Below, piece after piece: positions 52,637-61,544 of a stretch of DNA of 64,000 nucleotides. The stretch covers positions 1-64,000 of the forward strand of contig DDTL01000182.1 of assembly GCA_002344345.1 (NCBI GenBank). Direction: 5' to 3'. Made by a program: the position numbers and the translations under genes. Position 1 is the first letter of the stretch. Every line of letters starts with the position of its first letter. The notes under the pieces were generated by a model. That model ran no database searches, had not been told where the DNA came from, and was given only the letters and a program-made list of their open reading frames with translations. The stretch comes from Saprospiraceae bacterium UBA2365. GTDB lineage: Bacteria > Bacteroidota > Bacteroidia > Chitinophagales > Saprospiraceae.

Positions 52637-55069
52637 TTAGTCAATTTCCACCCTGATGATTTCTACTCTCCTCTCATTGGAAGCACTTATGCTGTACACT
52701 GAGTTTTTCAGATCAAGCAGATTATCACTTACATCGGCAGGAGAAAGGGAATCACCGTAAGAAACCTCCCTTATTTTCAAGGCTCCTTTGTTAAGAAATG
52801 GCCTAAGAGCACCATTTTGATATTGATACAATTCATTTCTGACTGAACTGATCCTTCTTTGCCCTAAAGCAAGGTTATAGGCTGACTCAGCTCTCGGACT
52901 CGCATACCCTTGAATTTCAATTTCCAATTGGTGTCCCTGACGGAGCACTATAAGCAATGTTCTCAGGAATTCATCAAACCTTTCTTTACCACCTTTAACG
53001 AAAAACTCAAAATAGTTATCCATCCTTTGCATTGGGACAGATATATCTTCCTCTACCAATCCATCTATGATAGCCTGGATAAACTCCGGTTTTTTCGCAT
53101 AATACTCTGTATAAGTCTGAGAATACGTTTTTTTGGTTGTAAGATTCATCGATTTTGGCTCAGGTCTATCATTATCAAAATAAACTGACAATGGCAATTG
53201 AACATTGAGTAAATCACCCAGATAAACATATTGAACAATTTTTGGACCAACAACATTATGAGTAGAAATAAGTATTTCCTGTGGTGCGTAATCCGGATTT
53301 TTTGCAATCAATTTGTATTGAACCCCACGGATAACTTCCATTTTGAAATCATTTCCGTCTGGATTCAACATTACAATATCAGGAATATCAGGATTTGTGA
53401 GGTTTTTAAGTGTTATTTCTGTACCGCTTACCGGGAATTTCGTGATCTTATCTAAAACAAAAATTTCCAACATCAAAGGTGTTTGATCCAGGTATAACTT
53501 TTTGGTGATAGTTGTTGACTTTCTTATATTAAAAGTATTAAAAAATACGGTATCAGGTATAAACTCTTCCATCTCGGCTACCACATAATATGACTTGTTG
53601 GAAGCCAGCTTGAAAGTCGCTTCATAATTTTCATCATTCTGTGCTTCTGCGATCAGTTCGTTCGTATTGGCATCAAATAACTTCAATCGGGACCCGTTTA
53701 GCGGAGCAGCTGTTATTTTACTAAAACTTTGGGCAATAAGGTCAATTGCGAGATCACTGATGTTTGCTTTGAAGATATCAAAACAACATGCTTCATACAT
53801 AGGGTCGATAAATTGCGATCCTTGTCTGTTGGATGAAAAATATGCTTTGGAACCGGTTGGATCAAGATAATAATAAATATCATTGAAACTGCTGTTGACC
53901 GGATATCCCAGATGGATCACTTCTTTGGCATTGCTTCCATCGAATGAAATGGCATAGATATCAAATCCGCCCATGCTTTTATAACCTTCCGAACTAAAAT
54001 AAAGGATGTCCGAAGCACTGTGATAAAAAGGCGTGATCTCATCTTCAGGTGTATTGATAATATCCAGATTTAAAGGTCTTGTAAAATTTCCTGCTTTATC
54101 TACATAAACGTAATAAATATCCATTTTCCCTTTGCCTCCTGCTCTGTCAGAAGCAAAATAAAGGACTTCCTGTCTTGTTTTATTGCTGTATCCGATATTC
54201 GGTTGTGTATTGGAAGCTTTGGGATCATTGATGTAATCAGGTAATTTGACCGGCTCTCCGAATGTGCCGTCAGGATTCACCACACTATAAAAAATATCAC
54301 AGCGAATATTGATCTTTTCTGTGTAATCACAAATAGTAAAATAAACTTTATCCCCTTTGAAATTGAAACTCACATGCGCCGTGTTGAGCATATCTGAGTT
54401 AAAAGTTCCGCTGGATGGCAAAATGGTACTGGCTGCTTCATCAGATGTCTTAAGGACTTTTGAGATCATCCGTGTGGGAATATAAACGTCTTTTGCTTTA
54501 TTAAATCTCATGGATGAATAATACAATGTGCTGTCTCTCCACACAGGATTGAAATCAGTATTTGAAGAATTGATGTCACCTGCCAATTGTTCGATCTTAA
54601 TGTTCTCACTTGGATTTTCCATCAATTCCTTTGCCCAGTCACATGCAGCAATCTCTTTTGTTGCCTTTGCGGTCAGATAGGCATCCTCATCCTGATGTTC
54701 AGATAAATATAATTCATATAATCGTTTTGCTTCATCATATTTTCCCAAACGTTGTTTGATATCTGCCAGCCAGAAAGCAGCCAGGGGAAACTCAGATTCA
54801 CTTTCCTTTTCAAAAACACTTTGATACTTTTCTTCTGCGACATTCAAAGCATTGTACAACCGGGCTGATTCTGCACTTTTATATAACAGGTCTGTACGAT
54901 CAGCATCAAATTCATTGGCTGTCATATAATAATTCAATGCAGCACCAAAGTCTCTTTTTTCGAATGCCTGCTCAGCTGCAGTCAGAAAGGATTTAAGCGA
55001 TTGTCCATACACTTGGGTAAAACTGAAGCTTAAGACTGCCAGGATTATGAAAACTTTTAACTTAGCCAT
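52637..55069 (-). CDS. OmpA-family protein with TPR and PD40 propeller
   Basis: An 810-residue envelope protein. After a signal peptide (VFIILAVLSFSFTQVYGQ) come TPR repeats (about residues 25-150), WD40-like/PD40 propeller blades (TLYYSSMRFNKAKDVYI, KVYFTICDYTEKI, VLYFASDRAGGKGKMDIYYV, ILYFSSEGYKSMGGFDIYAI, about 165-430), two carboxypeptidase-regulatory-like beta modules (about 440-625), and a C-terminal OmpA peptidoglycan-binding domain (LSVYFDNDRPEP, EIQGYASPRAESAYNLALGQ, NERRVEIIRVE). The same architecture is found in the PorE-type proteins that tie T9SS components to peptidoglycan. It lies between the PorP gene and the type B cargo gene with gaps of about 25 bases. Confidence 0.92.
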   Translation of the reverse strand: MAKLKVFIILAVLSFSFTQVYGQSLKSFLTAAEQAFEKRDFGAALNYYMTANEFDADRTDLLYKSAESARLYNALNVAEEKYQSVFEKESESEFPLAAFWLADIKQRLGKYDEAKRLYELYLSEHQDEDAYLTAKATKEIAACDWAKELMENPSENIKIEQLAGDINSSNTDFNPVWRDSTLYYSSMRFNKAKDVYIPTRMISKVLKTSDEAASTILPSSGTFNSDMLNTAHVSFNFKGDKVYFTICDYTEKINIRCDIFYSVVNPDGTFGEPVKLPDYINDPKASNTQPNIGYSNKTRQEVLYFASDRAGGKGKMDIYYVYVDKAGNFTRPLNLDIINTPEDEITPFYHSASDILYFSSEGYKSMGGFDIYAISFDGSNAKEVIHLGYPVNSSFNDIYYYLDPTGSKAYFSSNRQGSQFIDPMYEACCFDIFKANISDLAIDLIAQSFSKITAAPLNGSRLKLFDANTNELIAEAQNDENYEATFKLASNKSYYVVAEMEEFIPDTVFFNTFNIRKSTTITKKLYLDQTPLMLEIFVLDKITKFPVSGTEITLKNLTNPDIPDIVMLNPDGNDFKMEVIRGVQYKLIAKNPDYAPQEILISTHNVVGPKIVQYVYLGDLLNVQLPLSVYFDNDRPEPKSMNLTTKKTYSQTYTEYYAKKPEFIQAIIDGLVEEDISVPMQRMDNYFEFFVKGGKERFDEFLRTLLIVLRQGHQLEIEIQGYASPRAESAYNLALGQRRISSVRNELYQYQNGALRPFLNKGALKIREVSYGDSLSPADVSDNLLDLKNSVYSISASNERRVEIIRVEID

Positions 55070-55095
55070 TTTATAATTGTTTCAGCTGATTAAAA

Positions 55096-56118
55096 TTAAA
55101 ATATCGGACAAAACTTGAAGGACTTCATCGGTGTAACGTGTTTAACAACATACTGAACATGAAGCTCCGGGCCGCCTCTGTAACCATTGAAATTCTGTAA
55201 ATCCGATGTGGTAACATCGTAATTGAAACCCGCATACCAATCGTTGTACTGAACAGCAATAATAGGAGAGACTCCATCCAGATACCTGGATGATACGCCT
55301 ACATGAAGTTCAAATTTCTTTCCTCTTGTCTGATTGATATGCAATTTTACCAGACCTCCATAAACAATTTCATCAAAATCCCCTTGTTTCTGGTATAAGC
55401 CATGTAATTGAATATCCAACGGATCAATGACTTTAAAACTGACGGTTCCTTGTAATGAAATCCTTCTGGATAATCTTGACCTGTATTCATCACTCACTTC
55501 ATCTTTGAATGTCTGAACTGGTTCATTGAGATGGAAAACTCCGCCTCCAAGATTGAAATACGTTCTTCCTGAATGCTGGTATCTGTAATTCAGACCAACT
55601 CCTGTCTCTAGAAATACAAATCCATAACGATCCAGCAATTCATTGCTTGGCAACCTCTCATCATAGGTTCCTGTTACTTCATCATATTGAGCGTCCCATT
55701 TCAGATGTTCATCATTGAATCCACGGGCTGCGAAACCCAATAAACCACCGGCTGTAATCAGATTTTTAGGCGTGATCACATAAGAAAAGCTTCCTCCAAG
55801 ATTAAGATTTGCAAGATAAAGCGCTCCGTCCCCTTGTTTGTCATAGTTAAAATTCACCCCTGCTGCAAAAAAACTTCTCCGCATAGTTACCGGATAAAAT
55901 TTCATATCATAACCACCGCTAATGGTGAAATAAGGAACAGGGATCCTGCGCCACTGGTCCCGGATACTGACCATATACCGCTGATCTCCGTTATATATGC
56001 CGGTTAAAGCAGGATTGAAATTCATCGGCGAATTATAGAATTGGGTATAGTGCAGATCCTGGGAGGAGACCCTAAACACTATAATCAATAAAAAAGTAAT
56101 GAGTGTATACTTTTTCAT
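55096..56118 (-). CDS. PorP/SprF-family outer membrane protein
   Basis: A 340-residue outer-membrane beta-barrel of the PorP/SprF family: signal peptide, then DLHYTQFYNSPMNFNPALTG, the conserved family start, RYMVSIRDQWRRIPVPYFT, and repeated beta strands to the C-terminus (GFNYDVTTSDLQNFNGYRGGPELHVQY region). These proteins work with type B sorting-domain cargo, as SprF does with SprB. First gene of the three-gene operon. Confidence 0.92.
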   Translation of the reverse strand: MKKYTLITFLLIIVFRVSSQDLHYTQFYNSPMNFNPALTGIYNGDQRYMVSIRDQWRRIPVPYFTISGGYDMKFYPVTMRRSFFAAGVNFNYDKQGDGALYLANLNLGGSFSYVITPKNLITAGGLLGFAARGFNDEHLKWDAQYDEVTGTYDERLPSNELLDRYGFVFLETGVGLNYRYQHSGRTYFNLGGGVFHLNEPVQTFKDEVSDEYRSRLSRRISLQGTVSFKVIDPLDIQLHGLYQKQGDFDEIVYGGLVKLHINQTRGKKFELHVGVSSRYLDGVSPIIAVQYNDWYAGFNYDVTTSDLQNFNGYRGGPELHVQYVVKHVTPMKSFKFCPIF

Positions 56119-57345
56119 CTGCTTCCATTTTTGTTTTTAATTATAAACCTGTTTTTGGTGTGCTTTCTGAAAACTTCAAAAATCTTTAAAGAAAACATGT
56201 GATCCACACGTTCAATCCTTATTCCAAAATCTTTTGTAGATTAAATATCAATTTAAACATACACAGGATCCAACGTTATACAAAAAAAATATCATCTGAA
56301 CAATACTCATTATACATTCAGAATCAATTACTTTCAAAAATATTTTAATTCCTTATCCAATAGACAATACATTTATCGCCATAATACCTCACTGAATAGT
56401 CAAAGATTTTCATCCGTTGAGTATATAATTACTTCAAAACTAATGCCAATATCAAAAAATCAGCTGGAGTTTTGATGGATAATTTAGAACCTATTGCAAG
56501 CAAAGATACATTTTTTAAGCCAAATGTGGCAATACTAAGCCACTTTTATTGACTTCACACACAATTTTAACCTTTTAAGGCAGAAAAACGTGGAAAATCA
56601 TTCCCGGATGAAGCAGATAGAAAAGAAAAATACCACAAAATCAGGCTGTTCAACAAGTGACATTACTTCGGATAACTAGCTGTTTTAATTTTTTTCCAAT
56701 TCAATTAATCATTACTTCTAATATATAAAATTTGATTAAAATCCGATATTACATATAGAAATTACTTTTATTTATTAATAAATGATGTTTAAATTAATTG
56801 TATCTCAGATACATATAAAATCCTATGACTTTTCACTTCAAAACAGCCACGAATCAATATAGACCACATAATTTAGGCAATTTCATCCCTTTCAGTAAAT
56901 AAAATAAATTATGATATGAGAGATAATCCTCCAAATGGCTGAAATTCTATACTTTAATTCAAAAGTTTTTCCAGTTATTAAAAAGCTATAAAAAAAACAA
57001 AACTTACCCAACTCAAAGCCGCAAAATAACGTCTAAACAAATATCATTTAATTTGACTTTACAAAAAAACGCCTAATACTGGGTTATGCTTGTATTGATT
57101 CAATCATTCACAATTAGCAAACTCTTTGTTTTCTAAAACATCGATAGACTTGTCCATGAAGTTTTCTTATCAAAGACGAAAAAAATATGAATTCTCTTGC
57201 AGACCCTGATTATATACTGATTAGCTCATGGCAACAGATTGTAAACCCTGAAGAATTGAAAAAAAAAGCTATAATTTAGGAACGAATTCAATTAATATCT
57301 TGAAAACTATTAAATTCAGATATTAAAATGAGGCTTTATCCCAAA
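56119..57345. other. 1.2-kb gene-free spacer between divergent surface-protein units
   Basis: Very AT-rich, with no open frame carrying family features and no tRNA-like sequence. It contains a candidate promoter for the PorP operon (56501-56532) and ends at the TATATTTG box before the LVIVD gene. I saw no large repeats or strong hairpins. Confidence 0.55.
56501..56532 (-). promoter_or_regulatory. Candidate promoter of the PorP operon (TTG-N21-TATCTTTG)
   Basis: On the minus strand TATCTTTG (56501-56508) is preceded after 21 bases by TTG. It would give a leader of almost 400 bases before ATG 56118, so it is tentative. Confidence 0.4.
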
Positions 57346-57353
57346 TATATTTG
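57346..57353 (+). promoter_or_regulatory. Candidate -7 box (TATATTTG) for the LVIVD-type genes
   Basis: Exact TAnnTTTG match 25 bases before ATG 57378. It overlaps the alternative TTG start at 57351, which supports the ATG. Confidence 0.5.
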
Positions 57354-57377
57354 AAATTAATAAAAAATAACCGGAAA

Positions 57378-57908
57378 ATGCTGAAAAAACTTTTACTACC
57401 CTTCTTATCATTGACCCTTGTATTATCTTCTTGTTTTACAGATGAGGTTGAAGAAAATCTTGTGATCAGTGGCCTCCGACCTGTTTATGGACAGCCTGGA
57501 ACATTAAAAAAAATATCCATACAGGATCCCGTTCCATTCGAAATTCCCGGAAGGATCGTATACCTGCATCCTCTTTTATTCATCAATGAGTTGAATAAAG
57601 GCTTTCATATCATTGACAATTCAATCCCTGCCAATCCGAAGCAAATTGCTTTTGTATCAATCCCTTTCAACAAGGATATTGCGGTTAAAGGATCAATTAT
57701 TTATGCCAATAATGACCTGGATCTCGTCTCCCTCAAATATTTTTCTAAAGATAGTATACAACTTATATCAAGGATAAATAATGCTTTTGACGGTATTCCA
57801 TTTATGCCAGATGACTATTCTGGCTACTTTGAATGCATGGATCCATCAAAAGGTGATGTGATTGGCTGGGAAAACGCAACTTTGACCAACCCAAAATGCA
57901 GGAAATAA
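57378..57908 (+). CDS. LVIVD-type lipoprotein, first of a pair
   Basis: A 176-residue lipoprotein: MLKKLLLPFLSLTLVLSSC gives a lipobox with Cys19. The rest contains LVIVD-like beta-propeller strands (GRIVYLHPLLFINELNKGFH, IIDNSIPANPKQIAFVSIP, IIYANNDLDLVSLKYFS). At 176 residues it covers only part of a propeller. The next gene is related and follows 52 bases later. Function unknown; surface lipoproteins of this kind are frequent in Bacteroidota. Confidence 0.75.
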   Translation: MLKKLLLPFLSLTLVLSSCFTDEVEENLVISGLRPVYGQPGTLKKISIQDPVPFEIPGRIVYLHPLLFINELNKGFHIIDNSIPANPKQIAFVSIPFNKDIAVKGSIIYANNDLDLVSLKYFSKDSIQLISRINNAFDGIPFMPDDYSGYFECMDPSKGDVIGWENATLTNPKCRK

Positions 57909-57960
57909 TCCAACCACAATTTGTTAGGTTTTTGATTCGACATATAAATAAAATCATCAT

Positions 57961-58701
57961 ATGAAATTTAATCATACTTTTAAATTCAGGAATTTTGTTG
58001 TTTTTTTTATACTATCACTCCATCTGATCTCCTGTAGCAAGGATTCGGGCGGTGACGTTGCTATCGGAGGATCGTTGAATAAATTCACCATCATCGGCAA
58101 CAATCTGTATGTAATTAATAATGCCAAAGTTGAAACTTATGACATAGATAACGGGAAAATGCACTATATTGGATCAACCACTATTGAACCAGGCATTGAA
58201 ACACTATTCCCGTTTGATACGCTGATTTTGGTCGGTGCACAAAATGGTATGCACATATGCAAAAAAAACCAGGATGGAACGCTTACGCTAATGTCCAGGT
58301 ATACGCATATTCAATCCTGTGATCCTGTTGTAACTGATGGCAGCATTGCGTATGTGACCTTAAGTTCAGGTTGCGGTAATGAAAGCAATCAACTTGAAGT
58401 TCTGAATATCACTGATCCATACAATCCTCAACGCATAAAATCTTATGCGATGAATCACCCCAAAGGTTTGGGCATTGATGGAAAATTGTTGTTCATTTGC
58501 GATTCAGATGATGGCTTGAAAATATTTGATCGCACAGTTCCTGAAAAACTGGTACAGCTATACCATTTCGATTATTTCACTGCGATAGATGTCATTCCAT
58601 TCAACGGTTTACTTTTAGTAATGACAGGAAACGGATTCAGGGAATTCAATTACAGCGATGCAGAAAACATCCATGAATTATCAGAATTCACTTTTAAATA
58701 A
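57961..58701 (+). CDS. LVIVD-type lipoprotein, second of a pair
   Basis: A 246-residue lipoprotein (signal ILSLHLISCSKDSGG). It has repeated LVIVD-like units, for example IGGSLNKFTIIGNNLYVINN, KVETYDIDNGKMHYIG, QLEVLNITDPYNPQRIKSYA and LLFICDSDDGLKIFDRTVPE. The repeats suggest a small beta-propeller. It follows a shorter relative and precedes a putative outer-membrane barrel gene by 21 bases, so the three probably form one unit. Function unknown. Confidence 0.8.
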   Translation: MKFNHTFKFRNFVVFFILSLHLISCSKDSGGDVAIGGSLNKFTIIGNNLYVINNAKVETYDIDNGKMHYIGSTTIEPGIETLFPFDTLILVGAQNGMHICKKNQDGTLTLMSRYTHIQSCDPVVTDGSIAYVTLSSGCGNESNQLEVLNITDPYNPQRIKSYAMNHPKGLGIDGKLLFICDSDDGLKIFDRTVPEKLVQLYHFDYFTAIDVIPFNGLLLVMTGNGFREFNYSDAENIHELSEFTFK

Positions 58702-58722
58702 TGTAACATCCCTGTTAAAGTA

Positions 58723-59418
58723 ATGAATAGAATGCTGATCCTTAAAATGTTGCCAATAACCTTTTGTTTATTGATAGCATCTTTTGTTGGCGTGGTCAGT
58801 CAACCCATTGTCCGTGAACCCATCCTACCTTCCAAAACGATACACATCCATCTTGTGGATTTAACCAGGGTTTTCAGTCCGGGCCTCAAAATGAGCCTGG
58901 AAGTACTTCCGAATCAAGATTTTAGCTTGAATTATGAAGCCAGTATAATTTCTGACTTAAACGGCAAACACTTCATGAACTATTTTAATTACAGCAAAAT
59001 AAAATTTGTCAATGGCTTTTCATTGGGCTTTTACCCTATGGTCCGAGTGAATAGAAACGATTTTGCCGGGTTTCGTATCAATTACTCGTTAAAATATCGT
59101 GAAATAAATGATTGGATTCCCAGAGATGGAGGAACTTATTTGCAGAAATTGGATTATTGGCATTTGACAAATAGTTTGGGATATTATTACAGATACATGA
59201 TCAGACCTTTTTTAGAGAATGACTTTCAATTGACAATGGCAATCAACGCAGGTTACCTCGGTCTTTATGTGGTGAATGATCTACCTGAAGATGTAATAAG
59301 TACCCGCTCCACCCTGGAACAATCCTTCAGTTACGCTAAGTCCGGCGGATTTCATTTCCTTCCACATGTCTATTTAGAAATTAATATAAGTTTTCCCTCA
59401 ATATCAGAAAAACCTTAA
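58723..59418 (+). CDS. Putative outer-membrane beta-barrel protein
   Basis: A 231-residue exported protein with signal peptide (LPITFCLLIASFVGVVSQ). It is rich in alternating hydrophobic/aromatic strands ending in short turns (FVNGFSLGFYPMVRV, FAGFRINYSLKYREI, YYYRYMIRPFL, FLPHVYLEINISF), like a small OMP barrel of eight to ten strands. No family recognised. It is 21 bases downstream of the LVIVD-type lipoproteins and may be their membrane partner. Confidence 0.65.
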   Translation: MNRMLILKMLPITFCLLIASFVGVVSQPIVREPILPSKTIHIHLVDLTRVFSPGLKMSLEVLPNQDFSLNYEASIISDLNGKHFMNYFNYSKIKFVNGFSLGFYPMVRVNRNDFAGFRINYSLKYREINDWIPRDGGTYLQKLDYWHLTNSLGYYYRYMIRPFLENDFQLTMAINAGYLGLYVVNDLPEDVISTRSTLEQSFSYAKSGGFHFLPHVYLEINISFPSISEKP

Positions 59419-59730
59419 TGGTATTCAGAAAACAGTTCTGTTTAAGATATTTAGATTACGACAGGCATATTCAAAGCTTCAGCACTGCATGCAGATACTT
59501 ATGCAAAAATTTTAACTTGATTTTTTTTGTAAAAAATCAATTACAATCATCTTTTTTGATCCGAATCACATAAAAATTGGATATCTTGAATGAAACATAT
59601 TAAAAATAATTTGATTATATCATCGAATTTTTAACTTTGCCCCTTTATTTATTGTTTAATACACACTAAAAATGCTGCATATGCAGTTTAGAGTGAATCT
59701 TAATTAACTTTTAAACTTATTAAAATCACA
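59419..59730. other. AT-rich intergenic region with a strong promoter
   Basis: Non-coding 312 bases, in which the only feature I support is the promoter at 59610-59639. The left part (about 59430-59560) shows no hairpin or repeat. Confidence 0.55.
59610..59639 (+). promoter_or_regulatory. Bacteroidota-type promoter (TTTG-N18-TAACTTTG)
   Basis: TTTG (59610-59613) and TAACTTTG (59632-59639) are separated by 18 bases, close to the consensus -33/-7 pattern. The expected start site is about 85 bases before ATG 59731. Confidence 0.7.
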
Positions 59731-60831
59731 ATGAAGGCAAAAATGATGATTCTTGCAGGGTTTTTCATGCTACTTAGCTTAGGCAGTTGCCAGCAAAAAG
59801 CTAGCGGATATTCTATTACCGGAGAAATTGAAGAAGGCAGAGCAAAGAGCGTAACCCTTGAATTGGTGGACTTCACCAATAAAGTTGAGAAAATAGCTGA
59901 AACCACCTCAGAGGATGGAAAATTCAAATTTGAATTTGAAAAACCTCTTGACCCCGGGATTTACAAAATTTCCATTGAAAGGAAAAATCTTTTTTTCTTG
60001 TCTGGTGGTCAAAACGAACACATAACTTTTAAAGGAAATTATAACACATTGAGTAATCTGACCGCATCGATCACTGGTTCAAAAATGACTGAAGATTTCA
60101 ATAAGATCATGGTCGATTATGCCCAAACCAATAATGTGGAAGAAGTTTTGTCTAAAGTTAAAGAAATTGATCCTCTGGCTTCTGCAATGGTTTTGATCAA
60201 TATCTTTGGCAATAGTCCTGAATTTGCTGATGTTCATGTTGAAGCAGCTAAAAAACTCGTTGAAAAATATCCAAATGCAGCAATTGCAACGAATTATCAA
60301 AGCCTTGCCACCAATCTGAAACAAAGCTATGACAGAAAAATGGCTACAGAAAAAATCAGAATTGGTGAACCGGCTCCTGAAATAGCTATGCCAAATTCAG
60401 AAGGACAGATCATGAAATTATCTGATCTTAAAGGAAAAGTGGTATTGCTTGATTTTTGGGCAAGTTGGTGTGGACCATGCAGAAAAGCCAATCCTAAAGT
60501 TGTAGAACTATACAACAAGTATAAAGATCAGGGTTTTACTGTATACAGTGTATCTTTGGATGGCATTGACGAACGGTCAAAAGCAAGGATGTCACCAGAG
60601 CAGATCAGTACAAGCATGGACAATGAAAAGAAAAAATGGCTGGATGCCATAAAAAAAGATAACCTTTCATGGAATACGCATGTTAGTACTCTAACGAAGT
60701 GGGATACTGAAAGTGCTTTACTTTATGGAGTTTCAAGCATTCCAAGAACTTATCTGATCGATAAGGAAGGAAAAATTTCTGCAATCAATCCGAGATTCAA
60801 CCTTGAAGAAGAAATATTGAAAGCATTATAA
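59731..60831 (+). CDS. TlpA-like thioredoxin lipoprotein with DUF4369-type N-terminal domain
   Basis: A 366-residue lipoprotein (MILAGFFMLLSLGSC). The N-terminal part (about 25-125, YSITGEIEEGRAKSVTLELV... GKFKFEFEKPLDPGIYKI) resembles DUF4369. A thioredoxin-fold domain begins near residue 210 with the redox motif WASWCGPCRKANP and the cis-Pro region SSIPRTYLIDKEGKI. Such proteins are membrane-anchored disulphide reductases of the Bacteroidota envelope. Followed by a strong intrinsic terminator. Confidence 0.9.
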   Translation: MKAKMMILAGFFMLLSLGSCQQKASGYSITGEIEEGRAKSVTLELVDFTNKVEKIAETTSEDGKFKFEFEKPLDPGIYKISIERKNLFFLSGGQNEHITFKGNYNTLSNLTASITGSKMTEDFNKIMVDYAQTNNVEEVLSKVKEIDPLASAMVLINIFGNSPEFADVHVEAAKKLVEKYPNAAIATNYQSLATNLKQSYDRKMATEKIRIGEPAPEIAMPNSEGQIMKLSDLKGKVVLLDFWASWCGPCRKANPKVVELYNKYKDQGFTVYSVSLDGIDERSKARMSPEQISTSMDNEKKKWLDAIKKDNLSWNTHVSTLTKWDTESALLYGVSSIPRTYLIDKEGKISAINPRFNLEEEILKAL

Positions 60832-60839
60832 AAATTTTT

Positions 60840-60874
60840 ACCGGCTGTTTTATCCAAAACGGCCGGTTTTTTTT
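60840..60874 (+). terminator. Intrinsic terminator after the TlpA-like gene
   Basis: ACCGGCTGTTTT, loop ATCC and AAAACGGCCGGT form a 12-bp stem (one G-U pair) followed by TTTTTTTT. It begins nine bases after the stop codon. Confidence 0.92.
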
Positions 60875-60896
60875 GATATCTGCAAAAACTGTACAT

Positions 60897-61526
60897 TTGA
60901 AAGCTTCGGGATATTTGTTCATTTCAATCATCGTTGGACTTCTATTATCCTGTAGTCCGGGAACAAGGCGATTAGAGGGACTGAAAGAAAGCTTTACCGG
61001 AAAAACCATTCACAACATTAATCAGACAAGCTGTGTGGTAAAAGAAGATACAATTGACCAGTTAACTGGTTTACGACTCACCGAACTAATGCCCGTTCAA
61101 TTATTTTCTTTCACACATGAACCCTTGAAAGCGTTTTTTGATTCAAAACCTTTCATGGTGTGCAATGCAAATCTATCGAGAGCAGGCAAACGCAACTTTT
61201 TCCTGAATCTTCAATTTCTTATCCAGGCCTCTAAGTTAAATATCAGCTATCATGGCATTGCAGAAGGAAGCATAGTTCAGTTTAAACTCATCAACGGAGA
61301 CCAGATTTCACTCTATTCACTGGATTCTGATCAAGGAAAAATATTATCAAAAGAATACAAAATGTATGCAGGAATTTATCCAGTTTCAACCAAAGATTTA
61401 AAGAAACTTCGAAAATATGAAGTTACTGAAATGGGTGTGCATTGGAATGGGGGTTTTGAAAAATATGATATTCACATCATAGATTTTTTCAAAACCCAGA
61501 TACTTTGCTTGTCTAAAATCAAATGA
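60897..61526 (+). CDS. Lipoprotein of unknown function
   Basis: A lipoprotein of about 209 residues. The signal YLFISIIVGLLLSC (Cys in lipobox) is followed by about 190 residues with no recognised family (LTGLRLTELMPVQLFSFTHE and similar). No ATG precedes the signal. The frame opens at TTG 60873 inside the terminator T-tract, so TTG 60897 is preferred, although it coincides with a TACATTTG promoter-like box at 60892-60899. Start uncertain. It ends 18 bases from the convergent protease gene. Confidence 0.65.
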   Translation: MKASGYLFISIIVGLLLSCSPGTRRLEGLKESFTGKTIHNINQTSCVVKEDTIDQLTGLRLTELMPVQLFSFTHEPLKAFFDSKPFMVCNANLSRAGKRNFFLNLQFLIQASKLNISYHGIAEGSIVQFKLINGDQISLYSLDSDQGKILSKEYKMYAGIYPVSTKDLKKLRKYEVTEMGVHWNGGFEKYDIHIIDFFKTQILCLSKIK

Positions 61527-61544
61527 CAACCTTGCTCTAAAGTA

